A program made the position numbers and the translations under genes. DNA of 6,468 bases, from contig JAJYAS010000206.1 in the NCBI GenBank assembly GCA_021779415.1, positions 1 to 6,468 of the forward strand, in the 5' to 3' direction. This stretch comes from Bacillota bacterium (GTDB taxonomy: Bacteria > Bacillota_B > Desulfitobacteriia > Desulfitobacteriales > Desulfitobacteriaceae). Below are positions 1 to 6,191 of this stretch, one piece after another. The notes under the pieces are model-generated. The model had not been told where the DNA came from and did not search any database. It saw only the letters and a list, made by a program, of their open reading frames with translations. Numbering within the stretch: the stretch's first letter is position 1; each line of letters starts with the position of its first letter.

Positions 1-1004
1 GCAAAACGTATCTTATAATTTTCTTCGAGCACATAAATTAAGCCTGGAAAAGCATTGAAGAGGGAATAGAGACGATGTTGCTCTTCTTTTACAATTCTCT
101 CGTTTTTCTTTCTTTCGTCAATATTACGAGAAAAGGCCGCAATTCCGCTCGTTGTTGGATATATACTATATTCTGCCCAATGCCCCATTAATGTAGCGTA
201 AGTCTCAAATTGTGATTGCCGCCCATCATACATTGCTTTCAAGCAGGCGTCTTTTATCTCCTGATTACCCTGCTTACAAGTTTCCCAAAAATCAGCGCCA
301 ACGATATCACCATTAATTCCATTCGCTTCGAGTGCTTTAACCATGGAATTATTTACATTGGTTATTACCCATTGAGGATTTAACGTGAAAAAACTGTCGC
401 TAATGCTTTCCAGTATATTTATCATCTCTTGATTAGCTTTGGCTAGTTCATTTTGGGCAGCTTCTTTTTGAAAGATCTCCCTTCGAAGTTGCTCATTCGT
501 TCGTTCCAGTTCATCCGTACGGGATTTAACCAATTCCTCTAAACTTTCCCGATACTGACGCAATTCCTTTTCTTTCAGTTCGCTCTCTGTAATATCCCAA
601 ACAGAAACAACCCGTAAACGCCGAGCGTTGATAGTTACTTCGTAAGTGTCGGAGTGTACAGGAAAACGACTTCCATTTTTTCGAATATGAACAGACTTAT
701 AGGCACAATGACCATGTTCATGTATCTTGCGAACAATTTCCCGAAGGTCTTCATGGCACTCTGGCGCAAATACATCATAGATCGATTTGCCTATTAACTC
801 AAAAGTACTATATCCATGCATTTCCGCATAACACAGGTTCATTTTAAGAATTTCCCCACTGATGGCGTCGCAAACCATCATGCCCCAATAGTTCTCTGCG
901 AAAATTCTGTCCCAAATTCCGTTATCCTCTCGAACATTCGCTAAAGTCGCTTCCAAGTAAGCAACATTTTGTTTTAATTCGATGATCTCTTCGTCTGTAG
1001 ACAT
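1..1004 (-). CDS. Multi-PAS sensor/signalling protein, C-terminal part missing (cut by window edge)
   Basis: The frame is open from the ATG at 1004 to the left edge (334 residues) with no stop, so the 3' part of the gene is outside the window. Residues about 27-142 form a first PAS domain, with a MHGYS...ELIG core (62-73) and a VWDITESE exit motif (135-142). About 146-190 is a charged, heptad-like coiled-coil linker containing KSRTDELERTNEQLRREI. About 197-296 is a second PAS domain, ending in a YPTTSGIAAFSRNIDERKK stretch. A third PAS-like segment starts near 312 (LFNAFPGLIYVLEENYKIRF). There is no membrane segment, so it is probably a cytoplasmic sensor. The output domain (histidine kinase, GGDEF/EAL, sigma-54 activator or other) cannot be seen. 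The ATG at 1004 is chosen because it opens the PAS frame; an AGAGTGG-like ribosome site lies 8 bases upstream, and the ATG at 1011 is out of frame. The ligand is unknown, but the first PAS is rich in His and Cys. Confidence is high for a PAS protein and nil for its output. Confidence 0.9.
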   Translation of the reverse strand, partial: MSTDEEIIELKQNVAYLEATLANVREDNGIWDRIFAENYWGMMVCDAISGEILKMNLCYAEMHGYSTFELIGKSIYDVFAPECHEDLREIVRKIHEHGHCAYKSVHIRKNGSRFPVHSDTYEVTINARRLRVVSVWDITESELKEKELRQYRESLEELVKSRTDELERTNEQLRREIFQKEAAQNELAKANQEMINILESISDSFFTLNPQWVITNVNNSMVKALEANGINGDIVGADFWETCKQGNQEIKDACLKAMYDGRQSQFETYATLMGHWAEYSIYPTTSGIAAFSRNIDERKKNERIVKEEQHRLYSLFNAFPGLIYVLEENYKIRF

Positions 1005-1035
1005 TTTTCATACCACTCTTCTCAATTAGATTACG

Positions 1036-1070
1036 TCCAGTATTTAATGTGTATTCTATAAATTACTGGA
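1036..1070. repeat. Inverted repeat around the candidate PAS-gene -10 (possible operator)
   Basis: TCCAGTA (1036-1042) and TACTGGA (1064-1070) are perfect 7-base inverted arms separated by 21 bases. The candidate -10 TAGAAT and the likely start point lie between them. The AT-rich bases just inside the arms are also partly symmetrical. Position and symmetry suit a dimeric repressor site, but no cognate regulator can be named. Confidence 0.4.
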
Positions 1071-1081
1071 TTATCCTTGAA
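1053..1081 (-). promoter_or_regulatory. Weak candidate promoter of the PAS sensor gene
   Basis: On the minus strand TAGAAT (1058-1053) matches the -10 consensus at five of six positions. TTCAAG (1081-1076) is a poor -35 match at a 17-base spacing. Transcription would begin near 1046 and leave a leader of about 40 bases. The -10 lies inside the inverted repeat 1036-1070. No terminator separates this gene from the thioesterase gene upstream, so read-through could also supply transcript. Confidence 0.35.
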
Positions 1082-1100
1082 AAGAATTTCTTATAATTTT

Positions 1101-1114
1101 TACAAAATTTTGTA
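1101..1114. repeat. Perfect 14-base AT-rich palindrome in the gap upstream of the PAS gene
   Basis: TACAAAATTTTGTA reads the same on both strands. It lies about 20 bases upstream of the weak -35 of the PAS gene and about 60 bases after the thioesterase stop. It has no G+C stem or T-tract, so it is not an intrinsic terminator. It could be a regulator site or a chance product of AT-rich DNA. Confidence 0.35.
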
Positions 1115-1176
1115 CATAATTAAAGTATTAGACATATTTCTTAGGTCTGTAGCACAAATTTTCATTTATCTAATTG

Positions 1177-1944
1177 TCAACTCGTTCTTATCCATACCGT
1201 TCTCCCTAACGCAAGTTCTTGCCCCACATCATCGAGTATAACATGTCTGCACACTGGTTCGATTAGTGCAGAGTCCTCTATAAGACATTTCGAGCGAATG
1301 TTTGATCCATACGTTGTTTCCTTCTTGTAAATAATTTCTAATGAAACAAGTTGATTATTTTGGTAGGTACCCTCTGGAACAGCCTCAAGCATCCACTGAA
1401 GATAATTAGCGTTATTGACATGCCCATTGGTATCAATATCACTTCGTCTGACCCAAAAGGGTTTCCCCCCCTCACCTTCACCTTCACCTTCAATCACAAC
1501 ATGAAGTTGACCAAAGGGATCTTCAATTGCCCGAATGGGATCATACCCATAAGCATCCTGAAATTCAGTACCAATTCTTATGGGCCGCTTCGTTGCAGTA
1601 TTGAAATAGATCCACAAAGAAGAAGCTCTGGCGATAATCTCTAGGTTCTTGTTTCTTATTAGAAATTCCCTCGTGGCATAAAATCGTTCAAAATTAGAAG
1701 GCCAGGTTTCAACTATGACCTTATCTCCATAGACAGGATATCGTTCGATTTGGAGATGCCAACGATTTAAGATCCAAGCTCGTTGTTCGATTTTTAAACG
1801 CCCAACCCCATACCCGACTGACTCAGAATGGGCAATTGCTGCATCCTCCAAGTAATGGAGCATTGTTAGAGGCGTGGCTTCCTCAAGAGGGTTGACTTCA
1901 TGATAATGGACCTCAAATTCAATTTTAAATTTCTGATTACCCAT
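1177..1944 (-). CDS. Acyl-ACP thioesterase (double hot-dog, FatA/FatB-like family)
   Basis: This 255-residue cytoplasmic enzyme is predicted to hydrolyse acyl-ACP to free fatty acid and ACP. The N-terminal hot-dog (about 5-130) has LEDAAIAHSESVGYG at 32-46 and a family-typical NRWHLQIERYPVYGDKVIVETWPS stretch at 60-83. The second hot-dog (about 163-253) has RRSDIDTNGHVNNANYLQW at 166-184. D171, N173, H175 and E209 have the same mutual spacing as the D281/N283/H285/E319 set that I recall for a plant FatB, which supports an active enzyme. Length is normal for bacterial members. The linker between the domains carries an odd E-G repeat (152-160) from a DNA hexamer repeat. It starts 19 bases after the exporter gene, with GGGTGG 7 bases before the ATG, so the two are almost surely cotranscribed. 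Chain-length preference cannot be read from the sequence. Confidence 0.9.
   Translation of the reverse strand: MGNQKFKIEFEVHYHEVNPLEEATPLTMLHYLEDAAIAHSESVGYGVGRLKIEQRAWILNRWHLQIERYPVYGDKVIVETWPSNFERFYATREFLIRNKNLEIIARASSLWIYFNTATKRPIRIGTEFQDAYGYDPIRAIEDPFGQLHVVIEGEGEGEGGKPFWVRRSDIDTNGHVNNANYLQWMLEAVPEGTYQNNQLVSLEIIYKKETTYGSNIRSKCLIEDSALIEPVCRHVILDDVGQELALGRTVWIRTS
1465..1492. repeat. CACCTT hexamer repeat next to a C7 run inside the thioesterase gene
   Basis: On the plus strand a run of seven C (1465-1471) is followed by three full copies of CACCTT (1473-1490) and two further bases. On the coding strand this gives the Glu-Gly repeat at residues 152-160, in the linker between the two hot-dog domains. 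Gain or loss of a hexamer keeps the frame and changes the linker by one Glu-Gly pair. A slip in the G7 run would break the frame ahead of the catalytic motif. Confidence 0.85.
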
Positions 1945-1963
1945 TGTTTAACCACCCACTTGT

Positions 1964-3769
1964 TTATTCAGATTTTATCTGCACTTTAAACTGAGTCTCA
2001 TAGATCTTTCTATAGAGACCGTCTTTCTTTATCAATTCCAAATGGTTTCCACTCTCTGCAACAGTCCCATTTTCAATCACCAAAATTTGATCCGCTGCCA
2101 GAATCGTAGACAATCTATGTGCAATCACAAGACTTGTCCGATCCTTTAACAAGGGGACCATAGCTTTTTGAATATACATCTCGGATACTGAATCTAGAGA
2201 CGAAGTGGCTTCATCAAGAATAATAATTCTCGGGTTTTTTAAAATCGCCCTTGCAATAGAAACTCTTTGCTTCTCTCCGCCCGACAGCTTTATGCCTCTA
2301 TTTCCCACCAAGGTTTTATAATTATCCGGTAACGTCATGATAAAATCATGGATATGTGATGCTTGACATGCCTTTATGATTTCTTCCTCCGAGGCATCCT
2401 TTTTTCCATATCTCAAATTTTCTTCTATAGTATCATTAAAAAGATAGGGTTCTTGCATAACAATTCCTATCTGCTGTCGAAGGGACTCTAAGGTTACATC
2501 CCTGATATCCCGACCATCTATTTTTATGCTTCCGTTACTCACTTCATATAATCTAGGAATTAAATTGGTAATGGTTGTTTTTCCTGCGCCGCTTGAACCT
2601 ACTAAAGCCACCATGGTACCAGGATTCACTGAAAAACTAATATCCTCTAAAACTCTAATCTGATTGTTGTAAGAAAAATAAACCTTTTCGAAGTCGATCT
2701 TACCCTTAATCAACTCTAAACTAGTAGAACCCAGCCTATCTTCAATCTCCTGTTTCTGATCGAAATACTCAAAAATTCTTTGAAATAAGGCCAAAGACCT
2801 TGTTACATCAATATGAATATTTGAAAGTTGTGAGACGGGCAAATAAAGTCTGCCGAGTAGCGCTACAAAGGCGATGATGCTCCCTATTGTTATCTCACCT
2901 TTAATAAATAAATACCCACCATAAAAGTAAATCAGCATAGGTCCAACGGATATAAATGTGGTTATGGTCATTCTAAACCATCGACCTACAACAGACTCCC
3001 TAATTTGTAGGTTAATAACCTCTTCGTTTGTCCTTTCGAATTTCTCATATTCGTCCTTTTCTTTGGTGAATACTTTGGTAAGTATAGCCCCACTAATACT
3101 AAGGGTCTCCTGGATAATCTGGTTAAGTTCACTTATTTTTTCTTGACTCTTTGTGGCAATTTTCCATCTTACTTTACCTACTTTTCTCGTAGGGATAATA
3201 AACGTTGGTAAGATGATCATACCTACGATGGCTAGCTTCCAGTTCATCATAATTAGGACAACCGCCGTAGAAAAAAGAACCAAAAGACTACTCAAAGCAT
3301 TGACTACAGTTGAGTTAAAAATATCTTGAATACCATCGATATCGCTCGTAATTCTAGTAATAATCTCCCCCGGTTTCGCAGCGGAATAAAAGTTCAAGGA
3401 CATGTGCTGCAAATGGAAGTACATTTGATTTTTCATGTTCAATACTATATGCTTGGAAATCCAAATACTCAAATAAGACTGAGCTACCTGCAAAAGTCCA
3501 AGGATTATTGTGATAACTATTGAAATAACAATATAAAACGTTAAAATTTTTAAATCTTTTTGTGGTAAGGCTCTGTCTATTATTGTTTTTATCAATATCG
3601 GAGGGACAAGTCCCAGTATGGAAGATGCTATTATTGAACCAATGACCAGAACCATTTGTAGCCAATAGGGAGTAAAATACCTCAATATTCTGGTTAACAT
3701 TATTTTTGTAACCTTAGGCATTTCTGCTTTTTCGTCAGCAAATCTCATTCTGCCGATCCCTTGTTTCAT
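1964..3769 (-). CDS. ABC exporter, fused membrane and ATPase domains (MsbA/BmrA-like half transporter)
   Basis: This 601-residue inner-membrane protein probably acts as a homodimer, using ATP to export a hydrophobic substrate. The membrane part spans about 36-312. Hydrophobic segments lie near 37-60, 77-98, 155-175, 178-194, 268-288 and 292-312, a six-helix type IV exporter layout. The ATPase domain spans about 357-595: A-loop tyrosine in VYFSY (363-367), Walker A GSSGAGKT (391-398), Q-loop Q439, signature LSGGE (495-499), Walker B RIIILDE (514-520) with catalytic E520, D-loop SSLD (523-526) and H-loop H551. All key residues are present, so the site looks canonical and active. AGGAGC lies 8 bases before the ATG at 3769; Met8 and Met17 are less well placed. 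The thioesterase gene follows by 19 bases. Substrate is unknown: drugs, lipids or fatty acids are all possible for this family. Confidence 0.93.
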   Translation of the reverse strand: MKQGIGRMRFADEKAEMPKVTKIMLTRILRYFTPYWLQMVLVIGSIIASSILGLVPPILIKTIIDRALPQKDLKILTFYIVISIVITIILGLLQVAQSYLSIWISKHIVLNMKNQMYFHLQHMSLNFYSAAKPGEIITRITSDIDGIQDIFNSTVVNALSSLLVLFSTAVVLIMMNWKLAIVGMIILPTFIIPTRKVGKVRWKIATKSQEKISELNQIIQETLSISGAILTKVFTKEKDEYEKFERTNEEVINLQIRESVVGRWFRMTITTFISVGPMLIYFYGGYLFIKGEITIGSIIAFVALLGRLYLPVSQLSNIHIDVTRSLALFQRIFEYFDQKQEIEDRLGSTSLELIKGKIDFEKVYFSYNNQIRVLEDISFSVNPGTMVALVGSSGAGKTTITNLIPRLYEVSNGSIKIDGRDIRDVTLESLRQQIGIVMQEPYLFNDTIEENLRYGKKDASEEEIIKACQASHIHDFIMTLPDNYKTLVGNRGIKLSGGEKQRVSIARAILKNPRIIILDEATSSLDSVSEMYIQKAMVPLLKDRTSLVIAHRLSTILAADQILVIENGTVAESGNHLELIKKDGLYRKIYETQFKVQIKSE

Positions 3770-3811
3770 ATAATCAGCTCCTATAACCTTGACAACTGCT
3801 AAGCTTCAATA

Positions 3812-3820
3812 ATTATATCA
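3812..3820 (-). promoter_or_regulatory. Extended -10 promoter of the exporter-thioesterase unit
   Basis: On the minus strand TGATATAAT contains a perfect TATAAT (3817-3812) preceded by the TGn of an extended -10 element. No good -35 lies 16-18 bases upstream, which an extended -10 can compensate for. Transcription would start near 3805 and leave a leader of about 35 bases before the ATG at 3769. Confidence 0.6.
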
Positions 3821-3821
3821 T

Positions 3822-3831
3822 AGTTGCAACT
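3822..3831. repeat. 10-base palindrome in the spacer of the exporter promoter
   Basis: AGTTGCAACT is a perfect palindrome beginning two bases upstream of the extended -10 element of the exporter gene. A protein bound here would sit between -35 and -10 and could block or assist polymerase. Its short length means chance cannot be excluded. Confidence 0.35.
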
Positions 3832-3860
3832 TTATGGAATTGTAGGATCAAAGTCGTGGA

Positions 3861-3891
3861 AAAGGCCAACCCATTCTTTGGATTGGCCTTT
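3861..3891 (-). terminator. Hairpin terminator after the NimA-like flavoprotein gene
   Basis: AAAGGCCAA (3861-3869) pairs with TTGGCCTTT (3883-3891). Beyond a C-A mismatch, three more pairs can extend the stem (3871-3873 with 3879-3881). The hairpin starts 8 bases after the stop of the minus-strand gene at 3899. On that strand the stem runs into TTTTCC, a short T-tract, so termination may be partial. On the plus strand it is followed by TTTCTT, but no plus-strand gene ends here. It separates this gene from the exporter promoter. Confidence 0.65.
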
Positions 3892-3898
3892 CTTAATA

Positions 3899-4357
3899 TT
3901 AGTAACCCGACTTTTTACCCATCATCGAACTAATGTTCAACTTAAAAAGAGTGACCCCTGACAATGCTGCATCTTCAATGGCCACCTTGTCATCATTATA
4001 ATGTCGCATGATGATTTGCATTCCCTCTCGCTTAGCGTCTAACTCCTCAATGAATTCCACTTCGCCAAAACCAATCACACTCTGATACCTCATTGTCCAG
4101 TTACACGGCAGTTCATTGGGAACAATTTGGGTATCTATCTCCATTTCGAAACAGGCCTGAGGATTTTCTCGCAGAATCATTAGTTTTAGGCCCGTTTGTG
4201 AGGAATGAAAATATAACGTTTTATTCGAGTATCCAAAACTCATCGGAACTATGTAGGGCATTTTTTCATACGATACGGCTAATCGACACACCTGAGCTTT
4301 TTTGATAATCTCCTCAATGACATCTTGTTCCGTAATTTCTTTATCTTTTCGTTGCAT
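3899..4357 (-). CDS. Pyridoxamine 5'-phosphate oxidase-like FMN-binding flavoprotein (NimA-like)
   Basis: This 152-residue cytoplasmic protein belongs to the split-barrel flavin family. It starts with the QRKDKEIT stretch typical of NimA-like members. It then has CRLAVSYEKMPYIVPMSFGY at 24-43, LYFHSSQTGLKL at 48-59 (FMN phosphate and ring contacts), YQSVIGFGEVEF at 91-102 and IIMRHY at 115-120. Family members bind FMN as dimers; some reduce nitroimidazoles to harmless amines, others have unknown substrates. True PNPO function in vitamin B6 synthesis is unlikely for this short subfamily, and drug resistance should not be assumed from sequence. A GAGGGA purine stretch lies a short distance before the ATG at 4357. 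The gene stands alone, with its own promoter and a terminator 8 bases after the stop. Confidence 0.9.
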   Translation of the reverse strand: MQRKDKEITEQDVIEEIIKKAQVCRLAVSYEKMPYIVPMSFGYSNKTLYFHSSQTGLKLMILRENPQACFEMEIDTQIVPNELPCNWTMRYQSVIGFGEVEFIEELDAKREGMQIIMRHYNDDKVAIEDAALSGVTLFKLNISSMMGKKSGY

Positions 4358-4402
4358 GTCTATCTTTCCCTCTTCCCTCTTAATTAAATGTGGTTGTAAT
4401 TC

Positions 4403-4415
4403 AAAATAATATTTT
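4403..4415. repeat. 13-base near-palindrome over the flavoprotein start point
   Basis: AAAATA (4403-4408) and TATTTT (4410-4415) are perfect inverted arms around a single A. They overlap the -10 and likely transcription start of the flavoprotein gene. The element is placed like an operator, but the DNA is so AT-rich that chance is a fair explanation. Confidence 0.25.
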
Positions 4416-4421
4416 ATATCA
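4413..4421 (-). promoter_or_regulatory. Extended -10 promoter of the flavoprotein gene
   Basis: On the minus strand TGATATAAA gives a TATAAA -10 (4418-4413, five of six) with an upstream TGn. It is nearly the same nonamer as in the exporter promoter. There is no clear -35. The start point would be near 4406, with a leader of about 48 bases. The near-palindrome 4403-4415 overlaps the -10 and start point. Confidence 0.5.
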
Positions 4422-4519
4422 GACTTTTCTGTTTATTTATTGGGACGACCAAAATTTTCAGGATAGAACTCCACTTATGACATACACTACACCACAGAAC
4501 ACTTTAATCCTTAAGCTAC

Positions 4520-4527
4520 GGAGGAGG
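4520..4527 (+). promoter_or_regulatory. Strong Shine-Dalgarno that fixes the start of the plus-strand gene
   Basis: GGAGGAGG ends 8 bases before the ATG at 4536. An in-frame GTG at 4527 overlaps this ribosome site, so it cannot be the start used with it. I see no convincing -35/-10 pair for this gene between 4358 and 4519. Confidence 0.8.
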
Positions 4528-4535
4528 TGCCTTCG

Positions 4536-5246
4536 ATGACTCACAAGGATCAGAAAAAGTCCACGCCGATATCTGCACATCCTGAACTGCGACGCAACTT
4601 GCTTGCCAATCCGACGCAGGAATCTCTAAGCACGATTATTGAATATCAACTTTTTGATCAACCCCATCCACCTCTCGCGGACGATATTCTCGGCCTATTA
4701 CCCTATTGGGAACAGCAGGCCTGTGAAGGGAACGTTGTATTAGCTACCTTAATTGAGCACCTAACACAACACTCTCCCCACTTTATCAAAAACGAGCCCA
4801 TGATTCAAGCCAATCTCCTACGCATTCGAATTTTAGCCTCAACACCAGGGATCTTCTCCTTTCCTCCGTATGAAATTCAAGAACATCTCGTTCAATTCTT
4901 GCAAACGGCTGACGTCTTAGCCGACCTTCCAACCTTAGAGGTGGTGGCCTTTTCGTCGGCTGAAATTGCTCCTCTCGCTTCTGACCTAACCCGTTTTCGC
5001 CTAACTCCCCATAGCCGTCGCTATATACAGAACTTATTTCATGCTGAACGACGTGAAGCCGTCCTATCCGTTCTAGCCCATATTGCCAAACGATATCCTG
5101 TAATCTCTACCTGCCGCAAAGCCTATGCCCTCATGCTTTCTCTCGATAACCCCGACATCTGGGGGAAACATCCCTTCTGCCTGCGCCTCATCGCCAATCG
5201 TTTCTGGGACTATCAATTAGATGAATGTAAATACTACTTCAAATAA
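4536..5246 (+). CDS. Unrecognised helical protein, 236 residues
   Basis: I do not recognise a family. The protein has no signal peptide, no membrane segment and no metal-binding or nucleotide-binding motif I can identify. It appears mostly alpha-helical, with successive amphipathic helices (for example about 30-40, 47-62, 66-78, 88-100, 112-127, 162-186 and 190-203), compatible with a HEAT-like or other helical-repeat scaffold, though no repeat unit is clear. The N-terminus is polar and probably flexible (THKDQKKSTP); the C-terminus is aromatic (RFWDYQLDECKYYFK). The start at 4536 is supported by a strong Shine-Dalgarno; an upstream GTG at 4527 overlaps it. Coding use of the frame is credible: 711 bases without a stop, a good ribosome site and no competing gene on the other strand except at the tail. 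It is divergent from the flavoprotein gene and its last 13 bases overlap the tail of the nuclease gene. Confidence 0.85.
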   Translation: MTHKDQKKSTPISAHPELRRNLLANPTQESLSTIIEYQLFDQPHPPLADDILGLLPYWEQQACEGNVVLATLIEHLTQHSPHFIKNEPMIQANLLRIRILASTPGIFSFPPYEIQEHLVQFLQTADVLADLPTLEVVAFSSAEIAPLASDLTRFRLTPHSRRYIQNLFHAERREAVLSVLAHIAKRYPVISTCRKAYALMLSLDNPDIWGKHPFCLRLIANRFWDYQLDECKYYFK

Positions 5247-6172
5247 ATACTCCGTTCCATACTTGGAATGTAAGGGGACCACTCATCATCTGGATGGTTC
5301 TCTTTCGCATGTTGAAACTGAAAGAATTCAGCATCCATAAGATCGGCATAATGGATCACAAACGCTTCCATTAATTTCGGCCGTTTAGGAGATTGCCATT
5401 CATATCTTCCATGATGGCTTGTTATAATGTGCAGCAACTTTGAGCGCAGTTGCCGCGAAAAATCTGGAATATTAGCAATTTCCTCAGTAATGAGTTCAAT
5501 TCCTAAGACGATGTGCCCCAACAATCGCCCTTCCGTTGTAAACTTAATTCCCCGCTCATAAGAATACTCAGCAATCTTTCCCACATCATGTAAAAGGGCC
5601 CCCGTCATGACCAAGTCGCGATCCATTTCAGGATAGTGTCCCGCAATTCCGTCCGCAAGCTCTGCCACTCGAACACTGTGTTCCCAGAGTCCACGCAGAT
5701 AGGCCTGATGGACTTTCATAGCTGCAGGGGCTTGTCGATAAGCATTTCCCCATTCTGGATGGGCTAAAAGTTGTTGAAGCAAAGCCCTTAATTCGGGTTG
5801 CCTGATACGCTCTAATATAGTCGTTAAACGCTTTTCCAACTCATCCGCTGTAACTGGTGAGCTCGGCAATAGATCGCACAAATCCACTTCTTCCTCAGGA
5901 ATCACTCGGATCGTTTCAATCGTCAGATCCAGTGTACCACGATACTCGGAAGTAACCCCTTTGACGCGAAAGATATCCTGATCTTTTAACCAAGCAAGAA
6001 CTTGCGGACTATAATCCCACATTTTCCCTTGAATCATACCCGATCGGTCTTGGCACGTTAAGGAAAGATAAGCTCCAGGCTTTTGCCGAAAGGGAACTTC
6101 TTTCCACTCATTGACCAGTAAGATTCCTTCAAACCGCTCACCATTTTTACAATCTTTCAGCACTAAATTCAT
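5234..6172 (-). CDS. yhaM: 3'-5' exoribonuclease, YhaM-type (OB-fold plus HD domain)
   Basis: This is predicted to be a cytoplasmic metal-dependent 3'-to-5' exonuclease of RNA (and possibly DNA), by analogy with B. subtilis YhaM. Residues about 10-92 are an OB-fold nucleic-acid-binding domain (GERFEGILLV at 11-20, YLSLTCQDRSGMIQGKMWD at 35-53). Residues about 160-282 are the HD domain: H165 in LWEHSVRVAEL, H195-D196 in ALLHDVGKI, H220, H253-H254 in TSHHG and D277 in HYADLMDAEF, a complete metal-ligand set. At 312 residues the length is normal for the family. The start is uncertain. AAGAGAGG abuts the ATG at 6172 with no spacer, whereas the GTG at 6163 (codon 4) is 9 bases from it and gives a more family-like N-terminus. 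The coordinates give the longer form. It follows the WYL-like gene by 19 bases, and its last codons overlap the convergent gene. Confidence 0.9.
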   Translation of the reverse strand: MNLVLKDCKNGERFEGILLVNEWKEVPFRQKPGAYLSLTCQDRSGMIQGKMWDYSPQVLAWLKDQDIFRVKGVTSEYRGTLDLTIETIRVIPEEEVDLCDLLPSSPVTADELEKRLTTILERIRQPELRALLQQLLAHPEWGNAYRQAPAAMKVHQAYLRGLWEHSVRVAELADGIAGHYPEMDRDLVMTGALLHDVGKIAEYSYERGIKFTTEGRLLGHIVLGIELITEEIANIPDFSRQLRSKLLHIITSHHGRYEWQSPKRPKLMEAFVIHYADLMDAEFFQFQHAKENHPDDEWSPYIPSMERSIYLK

Positions 6173-6191
6173 CCTCTCTTTAGCGGACCTT

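Noticed and set aside
1005..1176. Possible terminator after the thioesterase gene
   Set aside because: Only short AT-rich symmetries and a 4-base AGAC/GTCT stem are present; there is no G+C stem followed by a T-tract.
1175..1180. Perfect TTGACA on the minus strand at the end of the thioesterase gene
   Set aside because: No acceptable -10 follows at 16-18 bases, so it is not a credible promoter by itself.
1351..1644. Open plus-strand frame of 97 codons
   Set aside because: It lies wholly antisense to the thioesterase gene, has no good ribosome site and no recognisable protein features.
3354..3665. Minus-strand frame of 103 codons inside the exporter gene
   Set aside because: It is an alternative frame of the exporter membrane region; the translated product is of low-complexity, unstructured character and the true frame has full domain support.
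4093..4305. Plus-strand frame of 70 codons
   Set aside because: Antisense to the conserved core of the flavoprotein gene, with no ribosome site or family resemblance.
3899..4357. Calling the flavoprotein a nitroimidazole-resistance gene or a vitamin B6 oxidase
   Set aside because: The sequence shows the FMN-binding fold only. NimA-like proteins have varied or unknown substrates, and this short form is not typical of true PNPO.
4430..4519. Plus-strand promoter for the unrecognised gene
   Set aside because: TTGGGA with TAGAAC at 18 bases and similar pairs match the consensus at only four of six positions in each box; none stands out.
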